From the NCBI GenBank assembly GCA_007844125.1, contig CM017572.1:43444632-43508631 (forward strand): 64,000 nucleotides of DNA, in the 5' to 3' direction. The DNA comes from Sinonovacula constricta (Eukaryota; Mollusca; Bivalvia; Cardiida; Solecurtidae). Below the pieces are notes generated by a model that saw only the letters and a list, made by a program, of their open reading frames with translations, was not told the DNA's origin and did not search any database. A program made the position numbers and the translations under genes. Shown in pieces: positions 1-13,702 of the stretch; the first letter of the stretch is position 1; the number at the start of each line of letters is the position of its first letter.

Positions 1-2292
1 TGCCTGGTCAGGAGGATCTCCCCCACTTTTTGGGGTGAGGGTGGGGCGTAAATATATCAATATTTCTTGGCTCCTTTGCATGATGTAACAAGTTTACTGA
101 AAATTAGTATGGGTTATAAAGAAAATAAAAAATGGGCCTGAGAAGTTACATATCTGCTATGTAGCAAACATGATAAAGATCACATTAGCAAATGTGAAGA
201 TGTTTGTTGGTATAGTGAACTGAAGAATGAGCAGTCAGAAAAGTTAGAACAAAGTTAATTGTAAGAGAAATTTTGTACTTGTAAAGAGAGAGAATGACCA
301 GTTAAAGGAGAATGATACAGTGTTTGGACTGTCTGGTGGGAGTTTATTGTTGGACATTTGTTGATTGAAGATGGACAGTTTGTTTACAGTTGCTGGTCAG
401 TGTTTGTGCTGGTGTTACAATTGTGGGTCAACAATGATCAATATCAGAACTCAGGTGTCATGTCATGTGACAGGGGTCCCTTGGGTACTTACTGAATATG
501 ATGCTGGGGGTGGTAGTGGCAGTTTGGTGGGTGTAGTTGGAATAAAGTTATCCAAACAATCACATATTCAATTCATTTGTAATAAGTACCATTGTGGGTG
601 TGGCTGTGAACCATTTCACATGCCCTTTTAAAAATAGCAACAAAATTTGTGGGAATTTAGAAAAAACTGTTTTCAGTTCCAGTTGGAAGATGACTTACAA
701 AAAGACTTTTTATTTTGGTTCAAGATAATCACAAATAATTAACAAATGCTGAAATCTGTTATATTATAAAGTATGCATAGGTGTCTATTGATTAATTTAA
801 TAATAAAAGTATGAAATTTAAGTCAATGTATTTATGTCAAGTAGTTATTATATGTCAGTGACAATCAGTGATTTATTTTTAAATTTTTAATGTGTTTTTT
901 TTATTGATGTTTTTGTGTCTTTTGTCATAACTACATAAGTATAGCCCTGGGGTGTGGTAGGGAGGGGTCATCCCTTATGACAGGTGGTTAATGTTTCAGG
1001 GTGTCACTCAACTCAGGAGATGATATTCTTGTCACCTTGAACGCTCATACAAAGCCCCCTAAGGGTATCCAACTCACCTCTGGTCACCATTCCTGTCTGC
1101 AGTGGTGAAGAAAGTCATTTGTATCCTCTGCCATTTTACCTCCATTACTGAATAAAATGTGCAATTAGTTGTTATTTTCACCATGATAACCAATAACCCA
1201 AACACAAATATTTTAGAATAAATAACCTTATGATAATAAATGTCATAAGTGGTTGAAAGGAGCATTAGTATTTTCTGAGATTTTACCATTTCCCCCTCTT
1301 TACATAAATTATGGCCTTAAGTGGGTTTTTTCTTATTTGTTGTAATGCTGTTACAATCAGCTTCCTTTACATCATTATATCCTACATTTATAGAAAATTT
1401 ATTTGATATAAAGAAGTTTATCATATTTTGTGCCTAACTGGTGAAACTACAGTTTCATTTGTATCTTCTCTGATTTTACTTTTTGTAAAACTTTGATATG
1501 ACTTCTGACATATTCTGTCTGTTAATGAATAATTGTACTTAAGTAATATATTATGTCCAAATGATTTGTTATTCATTTTAAATTAAACAATAAATCTAAG
1601 ATAAGTTATTTAAAAAAAAGTTTAATCATTATTTTAAAAACAAAAATAATTTTAATTAAAAGTGTTCAGAAAAAAAACAAACTTAAAGATGAAACATAAT
1701 TTTATTTTACTCAAAAATTAATTTAATGTTTATGAGTATAATGTTAAAAATTTAGATACATTTTTTGTTAGATATATTTACTTTGTCGCAATAATGCAAA
1801 ATATAAAAAACTAAAATACCTTGTAAATATGTTGATATATAAGCTGGCAATAAATCCAAAAAGCAAATGTAAGAATATCAGATGAAGTGCAAAAAATATA
1901 CTGATACTTCTAATAAAAACAGGAAATTGCAATATAATAAATTGACATATGATTTACTTAAATTGCCAAAGTACTCCAAGTAATAAGAAGCACTTTAACA
2001 ATTTTCTTAAATTATGCAAATGTCAATTAGGAATTTTCTGATTTAATCATTTAAACTATTGTAAATGGGTGTGGCACTTTCTTAATCAATTAAAGAAAAA
2101 AATGTCAAATTATAATTACTTGAGATAAATAGGAGATCTCACAGATAAGTACAGGATGTAAGACTTAACATATTAAGAAAGCTAAGCATTACTTACTATT
2201 TCTTGAACAATCAGATCTGGATCAGTGACCCCAATAATTGCTGACTATTTTACAGCATGACATGTCAATCAACAGTAAATAATACACTTGCT
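1..2292. other. Non-coding AT-rich flank of gene A
   Basis: No convincing exon or RNA gene is visible. Open frames here, for example an 88-codon frame at 365-631, lack codon bias, domain signatures and plausible splice partners. The stretch is either upstream intergenic DNA or a long first intron, because gene A might have upstream exons outside the window. Confidence 0.5.
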
Positions 2293-2410
2293 AATTGGTG
2301 ACCAGTGCCCCCTTAATTGGCAAGTGGCAGTTATTATTGTCAAGGAAGTACTTATGTCACAGATTTCTGCTCCTTCTATAAAACTGGCTGCCAACCAGAA
2401 CTCTAGCATC
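2293..2410 (+). promoter_or_regulatory. Candidate TATA promoter of gene A
   Basis: A TATAAAA box lies at 2377-2383 on the gene strand. Two ATTGG (inverted CCAAT) motifs lie shortly upstream, near 2293 and 2315. The box is about 265 bases before the tentative first coding exon at 2648. The promoters of B and C also pair a TATA box with ATTGG motifs, but no extended alignment with them was found. The assignment rests on motifs and position only. Confidence 0.3.
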
Positions 2411-2647
2411 AGTATGTGATTGACACCCAATAGAACAACATCAGTGATATACATTGGAGAAATACATTATAATTTTGAAGTGCTTTAGTAGTGAACAGGT
2501 GGACATTGTGGGCCTATTGTTATTATTGAGACACTATGTCTGTATAGGAGGAATTATTGTGGGATTGTAGAATTGGTGTGTTCTCTTTGAAAAGTGGATA
2601 TTTGCAGTCTGGAGTACTAGTGCTATTAGTTTTGTATTCCTGCTAAA

Positions 2648-2663
2648 ATGATCCACACAACAG
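2648..2663 (+). CDS. Tentative first coding exon of gene A
   Basis: The ATG at 2648 gives M-I-H-T-T plus one base, ending before GTGTGTAAG. This phase matches the next exon at 3072, which supplies the last two bases of a Gly codon followed by Q-L. It parallels genes B and C, whose 28-base first exons also stop after the first base of a Gly codon. The donor is not ideal, and two tiny upstream ATG frames sit in the presumed leader. A different first exon, inside or left of the window, is possible. Confidence 0.3.
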
Positions 2664-3071
2664 GTGTGTAAGATGTTCTACATGATAATGATTGTTCACT
2701 TGCTTTATTTTTTGTTACTGTTTTTTTTTATTATTATTATTTCTCACCACCACTACATAACTGTTGAATATTTTGACAATTTTATACACTTTTTGCCATT
2801 TGGTATTACCCTCTAATTTTCTAGGAACTTCTATTTCTTTCCTTTCAAATTTGAATGTTATATTGAAAACCATAAATAAATATTTATTAAGCAACACTCA
2901 TAAATAATTACCATTGCATAATTAATTTATATTATTTGAAAGTAACTATCAATCTTAATAATGTATACATTTATTTAAATTAAATTGTTACTGATTTTTT
3001 AATCAGTTATTATAACAATAATGACCGATCACATAATATGGCATTTAATTTTTGTGTTTTCTCTATTCCAG

Positions 3072-6000
3072 GTCAGTTGAAGCTGTCAGCATACATGAAC
3101 TTTGGTCTTCTGACCGTCCATGTTGTACAAGGGAGACAATTCTCCACCAAGTGGAAGTCATCATGTGACTCCTTTGTTAAGGTAAACATCATCACTTGAA
3201 TTTACACAGACTTTACAGGTTTTGATTGTTAAAGATGCCTGTTCACACAATATAAACAAACCCCTTTTATGTGTTTACAACCATTTATGGGGACCATTAT
3301 TGTAGTTGTTGTTTGTATCCCCTTTCTGGTCCTGTCAGCACCCCTGTCTATTTATACAGTATCCCTCCCTCAGCACAGTATTCTATTGTCTTTTTGTATG
3401 TATTATATTGCTGTACTGATGTCATCATATTTTCTTTTTTTTGTACAATCTATACAATATCTCTTGTTAAGTGTGATAATTTGAACAACATTTCTTAAAT
3501 ATATAAGTTCTTACAAAATCAACTGTGTTCAATTATGTTTGTTATTAATATTTAATTATTTTCATGTGTGATGTTTGTATTAACAGATGCAGCTTATTCC
3601 TGATGATGGAAAGAAACCCAAGTGTAAGACTGAGATAATTGTCGACTCTAACAACCCTCTGTATGATGAAAAATTTTCACTGTAAGTATCTTTTGTTACG
3701 TCTCTTTTTATTGTACCCTTAACTTTATGCCATATTTTTGAATAACATAATACAAATTTTGTATTGAAATTTTACTTTTTAAATGTTTATTTATTTTTCT
3801 ACCTAACTAGTGTATTATTAAAATCTGTAATTTGGTTCTCAGATAATAGACCTTTAAGGCTTTGTCTCACCATTTCTTACATTATCTATCAACTAATTAA
3901 CCCCTCCCTTTTAATCCTATCTGCTGTCCATCAAGGCAAGATCCTGGTCACCTTGACATTTACTTCCCTTCTTAACACCATGTCTTCTTGTCATAATCAA
4001 AAAGTTTCCAGCCCCTCTGATAAGATATAAGATCAGTTAGGGATACATTCTTTGTGAGCAATTTACAACCATTAAAATGTCACTATGATAGTGATGTAGA
4101 TAGGTCTGCGGCAAATATTTGCTGAGAAGATTTGGGTTGCTTGTTAAATTAATTACAATCAGTGCATGATAAAGTCTTTAAGATTACTAAGAGTAAAGGT
4201 CTCTTCTAAATAGTTTCTTGTGTCCTAAGTCTGGCTTTGTGTTAGTTTTATTGCTTACCACATTGTAACTCTAAACATGTCAGTCTTATTTATATCAGCC
4301 AGAGTTTCTGTAAATATATTGTAAACAGTATTGCCTGGCAGATGTTAGTATAACAGAGGCATGTGGGATAATTAAGAATAAGTTATTATTTATAAAACAT
4401 GCATCATTGTATAATACTTATCAAACTAGTCAAAGAAGGCTTTGTTTTGTGAGATTTTACTATCATTTGGTATTTATAAATAAAAGTTAACAATTACATA
4501 TTCATAAGCAGATGTAATGTTGCAGTGTGTATAGCAAGAAGGGTAAACTGTAGATTGGTCTTAGAACAAAGAAGTGGCTTCTGATGTGAAAGAAAGTTAA
4601 GGGATCAGTAGAGATATAGATTATGGGCAGATAACCATGTCTGTAAATCTGCACATCATTAGAAGATCATTATCACCCCAATCCTCAGGGGGAAGTGGTG
4701 GGGTGGTGCTCAATGATAGATAGGGGTATGTCTAAGCCACAAAATTTTGGACTATAGAGGATCCCCATAGTCATGCATTTTGCTAACAGTATAAGGGGAG
4801 AAATAAGTAACATTTTAAACATCAAATAAGTAGATTCCATTGATATGTAACCAATAAACACATAAAGAGCATTTGACAAAAGGAATTATCAGGAGTCAAA
4901 AAAGAGCGATAACTGATGATCAGGAAACATGTAGACACAATGATACAGCCTCTGGGTCATGTAGAAATGTTGTGTTATCTGCTGGACTGATGGCTACAGA
5001 GATAATGTCCCATCTCCTGCCATCTTGGACAAGTTGACTAGCCAGTCTTACCTTCTCCTGTCTGCTGGGTTTACCCCAGTAAGCTAGCCATCCCTCTGGC
5101 TACCGAGTCAGTCCACACACTACTCTGTCAGCAAGTTACTGAGTTCAAATGAGCAGGAAAATATTGGCCTTTTCATCAGGACTGTTGTATGTATAATCAT
5201 CATTGTCAGCAAAAGCAGAAGTAAGAGAAGTATCAGTCAACTATGCTGATTCTGTAATGGCTTTTTTAAAAATAATATTGAAAATATTATTAGATATTTC
5301 CATTTTATTTCAGTGAGGTTAATGAAGAAGACCATTGCAAGCGATTGCTGATCACAGTCTGGCATCGTGATCAAAATGCCAGGTAAGAAATCTTTGATTT
5401 TATTTTTTTTCGATAATTATGTTAAATTAAACGCCTGATTTGAATTCATCATGTTGACACTTCAGGTCAGGTCACTCATACAATCAAATAGTTGGATCTT
5501 CTGGCTGCCTTACTTGACTGACTTGTGCAGATTATAATTAATGGCTTTGTCTAGACCGGTGCTCATCTGAGTGCAATAAATCTAATGGCAACTTGAGTAG
5601 AACCAGTCTGATAAGTTTTGCAAACAAATCAAGGGTGGGTGGGGGGTTGATGTGTAGTTGGGTTCACAGTTTGTCCTAGCTTAAGATATGATGAAAGTAC
5701 CAGTAGGTTTTCACTTAAGTATGATAGAAAGCAATAAATATGGCAGATATAAATGGAAGATGTCTTATCAAGATCTGCATCAATTGCTGCAGTCTCTATT
5801 AATATGCATAGTTATATATGCTTGAAGTTGATAAAAAAATAATCTTAGCCATTCTGAATCATTTTGGTTATTAATAAAATGTTGCCTGATCATGGTTATT
5901 TGATGAGTCTCTTCATGGGGGATTAGTCCCAAGGTATGAAACCACCTTGCTGGAATCATCAGTCTGGTCATCATATCATGATTACTTGTGGTGTGATATA

Positions 6001-9000
6001 TAGGCCTGATGAGCACCAAGGGGCTGCCATAGGGTCCCTTGCAAGGGATCATTAGCCCCCTAATCATTGCACTATGGGAAATTGATAGCTTTGGGATTTC
6101 TTTTGGGGCCATCCAGATTGAAGGCAAAGTTCTGTGTCCGGATTAGGCAGTGGTGATGATATGGTTGATTTGTAATCTCTAATCAGTAGAGATAAATAGT
6201 AGAGTTGTCTCCTGATACAAGATAGTGGGTCTTCAGGCTCTGCTCAGATATAACCTTGTCTTAGATTGGTTGATGGTTTTGTCTGGCACTGCCTGATTGG
6301 CTGAGTCAGATGTGGATATAAAAGCTTTGGGCTGTTCTGGGATTTCGGATGTTGGCAATACTGGTAGCTGTGTTTGTGTGTTGGTGATGACTTGTGCTGA
6401 TTTATAGGACCGATAATTGTAATTACTTAATGAGAAACAGCTAATATGGTAATGAATGAAGGGTTTCTCTTGGAGGATTCTTCATCTATGATGAAAGCAA
6501 GGAGGAAGTAAGTTTGTTCTTAATTAAGAAGATGTAATATCTTTTCAGCAAGTTAATTAAAGTTGATGAGAAGACAGTTCATTATAAGTATTGGCTCTCG
6601 AAAGTTTGTTTTGTTTATAATGGTTTAAAAAATTTGATTCCAACATGCTTGGGCTTTAGATTACTTTTTTATTTGTTGTAACTAAATCGAAATGTTTCCT
6701 AAAAACTGGAATTTTGTTCTCAATAGTTTTTGAATGGTCATTTTTATGCAGAAAAAATGGGAAACATGGTCTCTGTGATCATTGAAATTCTGTAAAGCTT
6801 AATTCTAACAACAGCTATCAGCTTATCTAGTTATTTATTTATGTATTACAGCATTAGGCAGGAAGTCTCTGCTTTGATTCTTAAGTATGAGGTACTTGAC
6901 TTCTTTTAACATAATGGTTTGTGTCAAGTGTCAGATTATGTGGTTAAGGGTCTTATAAAAAGAGGTCAGGTCCTTTCTTACACAAATGCACCCTAAATAT
7001 TAGGGTCTAGTCTGTTTGGTTATACAATAAGCAATAGGCACTGTCTTCCATGGGTATAATAATCATTATCTAAAGTCTTGACTTTCTTAAGTGTCAGCTT
7101 GATGTGAACATGACAGACGGTTAGCATTGTTTTGTTTTCTAGTTGAATAGTTATTCTTATCACTGGATGACAATTGTGTGATATTTTTGGAATCAGTCTT
7201 TACAAACAAGATAAGTTTCATATATTAAGTGGTTGCACAATTTTATACTGGTGTGAGATATAATAGCCCTTCATTCCTAGAGATAAAATTTTTGAAAAGT
7301 TCTAAAGTGACTTTTGGAGGGAGATTATAAAAGGGGAGATAAATTTGTGATACAATGGTGCAAGAGATTATATAGATTGGTGTATTAGCTTTAGCCACAA
7401 TGGTTATAGGAAATGTTTAAATGTAGTTTATTGCTTGCAGCATACCATTTATAGAAATAAATTTAAACAGCAGGTGCAATATAGGGCTGTGTTAAGAATG
7501 AGGGGATTTTAGTGGATTATGGAAAGTTAACCCAATGGTCAATTATTTCATGGTAATAGATATGTTGTTATAGGCATTTCACTAGCTAATCTGTGTATAC
7601 AGAGGGTTTAGGTAGGGGTTGAATTGAGGGCTTCGAAGGGATGATTGTGTTTATATAGGGAGATTATAATAGGGCTGTAATTTTTGTGGGATTATTATGG
7701 GATCATAACAAATCCTGATAAAGGTTGGAATAAGGCTTGGTAGAAGTTAAGAGCTTGTTTTTGTTATTCTGTCAAGACCAGTTTTCATTTACAAGCCTCC
7801 TTGAATTATCTAATTGCAATGAATTATTTAATCTGAAGAATTTTGTCTACAATTCAAAAGCCCCATATTTACTATTTGTAAATGATCACTTGTTATGTCA
7901 TCCTAACTTTGTTATGAATAAAATATGTTGAATAATGTAATAAATATTTTATTATGATATATTGCAAAAAGGATTAAAGAACTGTTACACATTTTTTTGT
8001 TAATATTTTTTCACATGCTTTATTTTGTTGTCTCTGTTTTCAGTGTAAATGAATTCCTGGGCTGCATGTCATTTGGCCTGCGTCACCTGACCAACCCAAA
8101 GAAAGAAGTCAGTGGCTGGTATTACCTCCTTACTGAAGAGCTTGGCAGAAAAAAGCACTTGCAGGTCTCACACAAGCAGAAACCATACCTCAAAGTCAGA
8201 GGTAAGCCACATATAAAGAAAATTTCTCATATGCATTTTTTATTTTATTGAAATAAGTACTTAACTAAAATATCAACACTTTTTAATAAAGACAGTTTAC
8301 CCAGTAATGGTGAACTACAATCATGTGTAACATTGTCTTTCTTTAAAAGATCAAAACTACTAATTAGATAATAAAAAGAAAAAGGTCTTCAATGTTATTG
8401 CCAAACAAGAGCAAAAATACAAACCTCACAGCATTGTAGTCCCAACTTCAATTAGTTCTTAATACACACACATATTTCTTGATGCAAGTACTTGCTAGTC
8501 TAATAATTCTTTATTGTGTTGTCTTCATGTATTTAATTTTTTTTTTCTTATAACTTTTCCAGCCCACTCTAACATCCCGTCAGTGAACAAGGATGTTTGG
8601 GGCACTGAGTCCCTTTATCTCACAGTGTCTCGAGGTAAACATGGTTTTGGTTTCTCCGTTGTTGAGGCCTGTCCAGTCAGAGTAGGTCGTGTAGATGGCG
8701 CATCACCCGCTGAGGCTGCTGGTCTTAAACCCGGTGACATCATCATCCGACTGAACAAACAGAATGTCTCCCGATCAACTGCTTCCAGTGTGGCTAAGCT
8801 TGTTAAGTAAGTAGTTAATGGATGTCTTTCTCAATTTTTTCTAATTTTATTTCAGGTTTCATATTTCAATTAAAAATTAACTTTATTTGCAATGCTTACT
8901 TTCTTAATGTCATTATTTTACTCATTTTTATACAGTAAAAATATTTAAAAAAGCTTAATAAATAAAAAGGAATGGAAATGCTTCTCTACGTTTGTTACTC

Positions 9001-12000
9001 CTTTACACAAATCTAACAAAACAGATTCTTACTTTACAGACATAGTGGTAACCAGGTAACCATGGAGGTGCAGCGACCACGCCCAGTAACCTATGAGCAT
9101 CTTGAACCAGAGGTGGATGACATCACAGACGGTTTCCATGGCACCCAAACAGATGGCGACCACACTGTGCCGCAGATGTTCACTCTTCATCCTGAGGAGG
9201 ATGAGGATAAGGAGAATGAGATCTCTGTTGACAATGACACACTGTATCCCATCAATCCCAGCTTGGCGTCCCTGGCAACAAGCACCCCACTCCCACTTTT
9301 GGCTAGAGGCCACAGGGTACGTTATGAACGTTATGATTGTCGTCATGGCTGTTTATGTCGGTTAATGGATGATATATGATGCATTGAGATGCAATTTAAT
9401 AGATCTTAAAATTGTATGTTCATTTGAAACCAGAAACTGGGCTATCAGCTTCATTAATGTTTTGCTGATAAGCCATTTTGGTTTTTATTGGACAAAATGT
9501 ACTTTTTTGTTAACAACATGATATAAAATTATTTAGTATTATTTTCATATTTGTTGACATTAACTGATTTATTATTAAGAATGTATGTCAAATGGTATAA
9601 TGAATTTATATTACATTGTAATTAATATGTGCTCTGTTTGTTAATGCTTTATAATAGAATAATATAAAATAAATATAAAAATAAACAAAACAAGCCTTTT
9701 TGATGTTTTTTAAAAAAATTATGTATGTGTTGTGACATAAATATATATATATATATATACTAATCCTTATTTTTATAAATAAGGTTCAATCTTATAACAC
9801 TAAGTAATTGGAATCTCTTAAATGAACAAACAACAAATACAACAAGATGCTAGCATAAAACATTGATTTTGAAATTGTTAATAATTGCCGTAAGATGTTG
9901 CACAAGTGATTACTATTGTAATTAGAGAAAATCAGATCACAACAGATACAGACAATATGTTTACATTTATTATTTCTGGAAGATACATTAACTATTGTTT
10001 CTAGAAATTGTGTGTTCTTTGAACACATTATCTATAATATAAAATATGATACAATCTCTGTCTGGTAACCTATGGTACATCCACACTAAACCCTGTGTCC
10101 CTGCAAATGAAGATCACTAATCAAGCCCTCCTCTTTCTGTGTACAGACGGTGATGACCTTGGAGACACGGAAGCAAGAAGCCATCCATCGGTTATTGAGT
10201 CTGGAACTTGACTTCATTGACATAATGCACGCTGGTATGCAGAGGTACTCCCGCCCACTCCGACACTGTATCCTCAGCCATACACAACATTCAGCGCTCT
10301 TCCAGAATATTGAGAAGGTACATTTATTGAATATTCATATTATTTTAGGAAAAGATATAAAGATGGGGTTCACAAAAAAGACTTGGTGAAAAATGCATGG
10401 CTAATTTTTGGTAATGATTAATTAAAACATTATAATTGCTTAGAAGATAGTTATATGTATTTTCACATTACTTTCAAACTATATGTTATTGCTTTTGTGA
10501 ATGCAATGTATCAAATTTATAGATTTGGCATCTTTCAATGAAATGTGTATATTATCCCGACTTTTTATCCTTACGAACTAAAAACAATATGCTTTACATT
10601 ACCATGTTCAATATAATTACACCATTCTTTTCTCCCCTCCAGCTGACAACCATCTCAGAATACCATGTGAAGCAGATGCATGACAATGCTCCGTCTTCCT
10701 TCATCTCCGAGGACACTGACACCTCCTGCACCAGTGACAACCACAACTTCCTGCAGTCCATCGGCATGATCTACCAGTCCAAGGTCCACATGCTGTGCCA
10801 GGCCTACGAACTCTATGCCAGGGGCATATCCGCAGCAAACCAGGCTCTTTCTGACCTCCGACGATCAGAAGACTTCATGAAGTTTATTCGTGAGCCCCAG
10901 ACGGGAAACCAGCCAAGCATCAGCACGTTCATCCACCGACCAGTTCAGCACGTGAGGGAGTTGTACCGCGTCTTGCAGGAGATATTCCTAAACACATCAC
11001 AAGACAGTCCTGACTATAACAGCCTCAAACAGGTGGTGGAGGGACTCCAAGAATGCACAACAAACATCACTAACTACAGCTGCGACAGAGTCCAGAGTAT
11101 GTCATCCATTGCCTCTCGGGACTCCAAGGCGAGTTTTACATGCAGCATGAAGTCACAGTCGTCCACTGCAAGCAGTGCTACCAGTAGCTCGTCAAAAGGT
11201 CAAGGTCACCAGGGGTCACTTCAGCGGTCACGATCAGTCGACATGGATGTAATGAAGATTCAAGACAAGCTTGTCTTCTCCCCTAATGTACCTGTAAGTC
11301 CCACTTAATATTTGTAAAAACATATCACCTATTTGAAACTGCATCCAAACTTGTCACCTATAGATGGTTTAATATTATCAATATCATATATTAAGCAAGA
11401 ATTGTAAGTATTTCTTCTGTCCAAGAATTGCAAATTCACAATTATTGTAGTCTTACACAAAGTCAATCCTTAGGAAAATTGTATTAAAATCAAAATATTA
11501 TTACTTCACATATTATTTCACATATACATTAAATTAGCCACAGTCATTGTCCTTTATAACATAAACTTATTTTATCTACCTCTTTTCTTTCAGGTATTCC
11601 AACTATGCCATGATGACCGCCATCTTCTTTTCTCCGGAGAAATGTTCCGATGGGAAGGTCACCAGTGGTCCAAGATTTTTGTGTTCCTTTTCACTGACCT
11701 ACTTCTGCAGACAGTCAAGGAAGCTGATGGTTTCCTTCGAGTCCTCCATGAGCCCATGCTTCTGAGAGACATTGTTGGAATGGATGCTCAGCGACAACAT
11801 GGAAACGAGTTTGTCCTATACTTCAATCCCAAGGTTCTGAGCTCCGGCCACTCATCAGCAAAGAAACTCAGCATGAGAGCGCCCTCTACAGAGCAGAAAT
11901 ACGCATGGAAGAGTCTGATCGAGCAGCGAGTGTTTGCTATTCGAGGGTGCTTAGAATATTACAGCAGCTCAAGTGATGTGTCCAGCAGTTCTGCTTCTGC

Positions 12001-12013
12001 AATTATCATATAG
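3072..12013 (+). CDS. Gene A: C2-PDZ-DH-PH protein (RGS3-like N-terminus, RhoGEF C-terminus)
   Basis: Exons by splice sites and phase: 3072-3181, 3587-3681, 5314-5382, 8044-8201, 8563-8806, 9040-9316, 10147-10317, 10643-11293, 11594-12013 (TAG). They give 730 residues plus a short first exon. In order: a C2 domain (QLKLSAYMNFG to about 'GWYYLLTEELG'); a PDZ domain with carboxylate loop GFGF; an acidic linker (EDEDKEN); a DH domain with conserved region 1 (HRLLSLELDF) and a canonical 'RPVQHVREL' core helix; a Ser-rich linker; and a PH domain starting near VFQLCHDD and ending in the 'YAWKSLIEQR' helix. C2 plus PDZ closely resemble RGS3, but no RGS domain follows. The family role would be GDP/GTP exchange on Rho-type GTPases near membranes; membrane and partner docking by C2 and PDZ is inferred. 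Unlike B and C it keeps the PH domain, and two introns here are absent from B and C. The exact product name is uncertain. Confidence 0.85.
6265..6324 (+). promoter_or_regulatory. Internal TATA promoter in gene A intron
   Basis: In the 2.66-kb intron between 5382 and 8044, ATTGG motifs stand at 6265-6269 and 6296-6300. A TGAGTCA (AP-1-type) site follows at 6302-6308 and a TATAAAAG box at 6317-6324, all on the gene strand. The order and spacing are those of a compact metazoan core promoter. An in-phase ATG exon lies 120 bases downstream. Confidence 0.45.
6446..6507 (+). CDS. Candidate alternative first exon of gene A
   Basis: The ATG at 6446 opens 20 codons plus two bases and ends before GTAAGT. 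The next exon, at 8044, needs exactly two bases to finish its first codon, so the frame carries through to the PH domain. The predicted protein has 660 residues. It would lack most of the C2 domain and keep its last strands, PDZ, DH and PH. Internal promoters that drop N-terminal domains are known for RGS3-type genes; use here is inferred. Copies B and C have only a short intron at this position. Confidence 0.4.
9317..9685 (+). other. Possible read-through 3' end of gene A short form
   Basis: If the donor after 9316 is skipped, the frame runs on to a TGA at 9377-9379. Two AATAAA motifs follow at 9668-9673 and 9680-9685. This mirrors the composite terminal exons of B and C at the same point after the PDZ. 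However, the tail shows no similarity to theirs and the AT-rich context makes AATAAA common. Weak candidate. Confidence 0.2.
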
Positions 12014-13230
12014 ACTTCATTTAATAACTAGTCTGTTTCTATGCCAGCTATTATTATATAAACTTTATTATGCCTGAAAAGTGAATGCCTAGTCCTTCAT
12101 CATGGGACCAGTCAATTATTGCCAAAAGAACAGACTTGTTTAAGAACCAGTCAAGAAATCATTGGTTCAATACTAACTGTAGAACCAGTCAACTGTAGGT
12201 GTAACTGTGTATGTACGTAGTGTTGCAGAAAATTGGTTGTACTTATCGATTCATATTACAAACATTACAAGTTGTATGCAAATGTGTTTACAGTTAACAT
12301 AACAGACCAGTTTGTTGCTACAAGTGACTTTTGTAATAAATTACTAATATGTTACTTATATAACAAAGACAATGCGATATTGCCAATGAAGTATATGTTT
12401 TTATGCAATTAATGGATTGTATATACATAACATCTTTTTATTTTGTTACAATGTGCCTTTGTTTTATTTTGGAAATTAGTTTTCCATTAAAGTAAATTAG
12501 GTATTTTGAATCTACTACAAAATATAGATGAAAAAATTAGTACTCTGTTAGACTATATTCTGCAAGACTGATATTTTCTGTCTTTTGATGTTTGATGCAT
12601 TTTGCTGTAAGCAGAAAAATCTGTCATAAAGAACAGAATTTACTTTTTAAATGAACATTTTGATTTGTTAATAAATTCAAATTGTCTCATTACTTTTTCT
12701 CTCTTCTTTCGATCTTTCTGTTCTATTGTGCATACTGTATATAGCTCCCAATTGTCTTACATCTTATAAATGGCAGCTTTTTGTGTTCCTCATTTTGGTT
12801 TTATTGTTCTGTATTTTGGTCAGTATTTTATTTATTCTCTTACTCAGTCCCTTAAGTTATTTTTTGTTCAGTGTTGTGTTTTGTTTTTATTTTGCTCAAG
12901 AATACTTAACTTTGTGTCTTATCCATTTTTTGCTTTTGTTTAGTTTTTAGATTTTTTGAATCTTCGAAATTATTTTGAGTTATCTAAAGTTGTTTTTCAG
13001 CATGTAAACTTTCAGTTAAGTCATTTTATATCTGACTAACAAGACAATGAAGTTAATTTTAGACAAATCAAAATAAGAACTAAAGGTCACTGTGTATTTT
13101 TTAAGTATGAAATCTGTTTCAATCAATGAGTATAACTTTTCCCTGTATGAGGTACCTTAAATATCTTTTTTGTAAGACTATAGATAGTAGTGCTATATTA
13201 TGTATTGATGTTTATTAAGAAATCAATAAA
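12014..13230 (+). other. Gene A 3' untranslated region and poly(A) signal candidates
   Basis: AT-rich non-coding sequence follows the TAG. AATAAA motifs at 12335-12340, 12670-12675 and 13225-13230 are candidate polyadenylation signals; the sequence alone does not show which is used. No coding exon is seen. Confidence 0.5.
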
Positions 13231-13702
13231 TACATATAAATGCTAAACTTGTCGGAGTTACTTTATTTGTTTTCTCATAACTAAATGTCTTCAAGATATT
13301 ATTCTGCATAGCTTGCTAACCTTACTTATGACTGCTGTAGCAAATGCGTAGTCAGTCAGACTTAGTTCAGAGTGACTGCCATTGGTAGAAATATAGGTAT
13401 CACCATAGACCAAATTGTACTTGTAACATATGAAGATGGGGTAGCACTTTTACAAAAGTTGAAAATAACATCCTACAAAATCCAATATTAATTTTGAAGC
13501 AGCGACTTGTCAAAAATGTAATGTCTCGGTATACTAAAAGCTTATTTCCTGAAAAAGTATGTATACATTGTGTTAATTATTGCCTGGCCAATGCTGCATA
13601 TCTTTTTTATAAAATATTTCTTGTTTCATATCATTACATCTTTACTTTAATACCTACAAGACACATCAATCAATCTTGGACCATCTGGTCAAAAATTGAT
13701 TA

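Noticed and set aside
5780..6127. 115-codon minus-strand frame in the gene A intron
   Set aside because: No domain, no splice context, and it overlaps the hairpin sequence.
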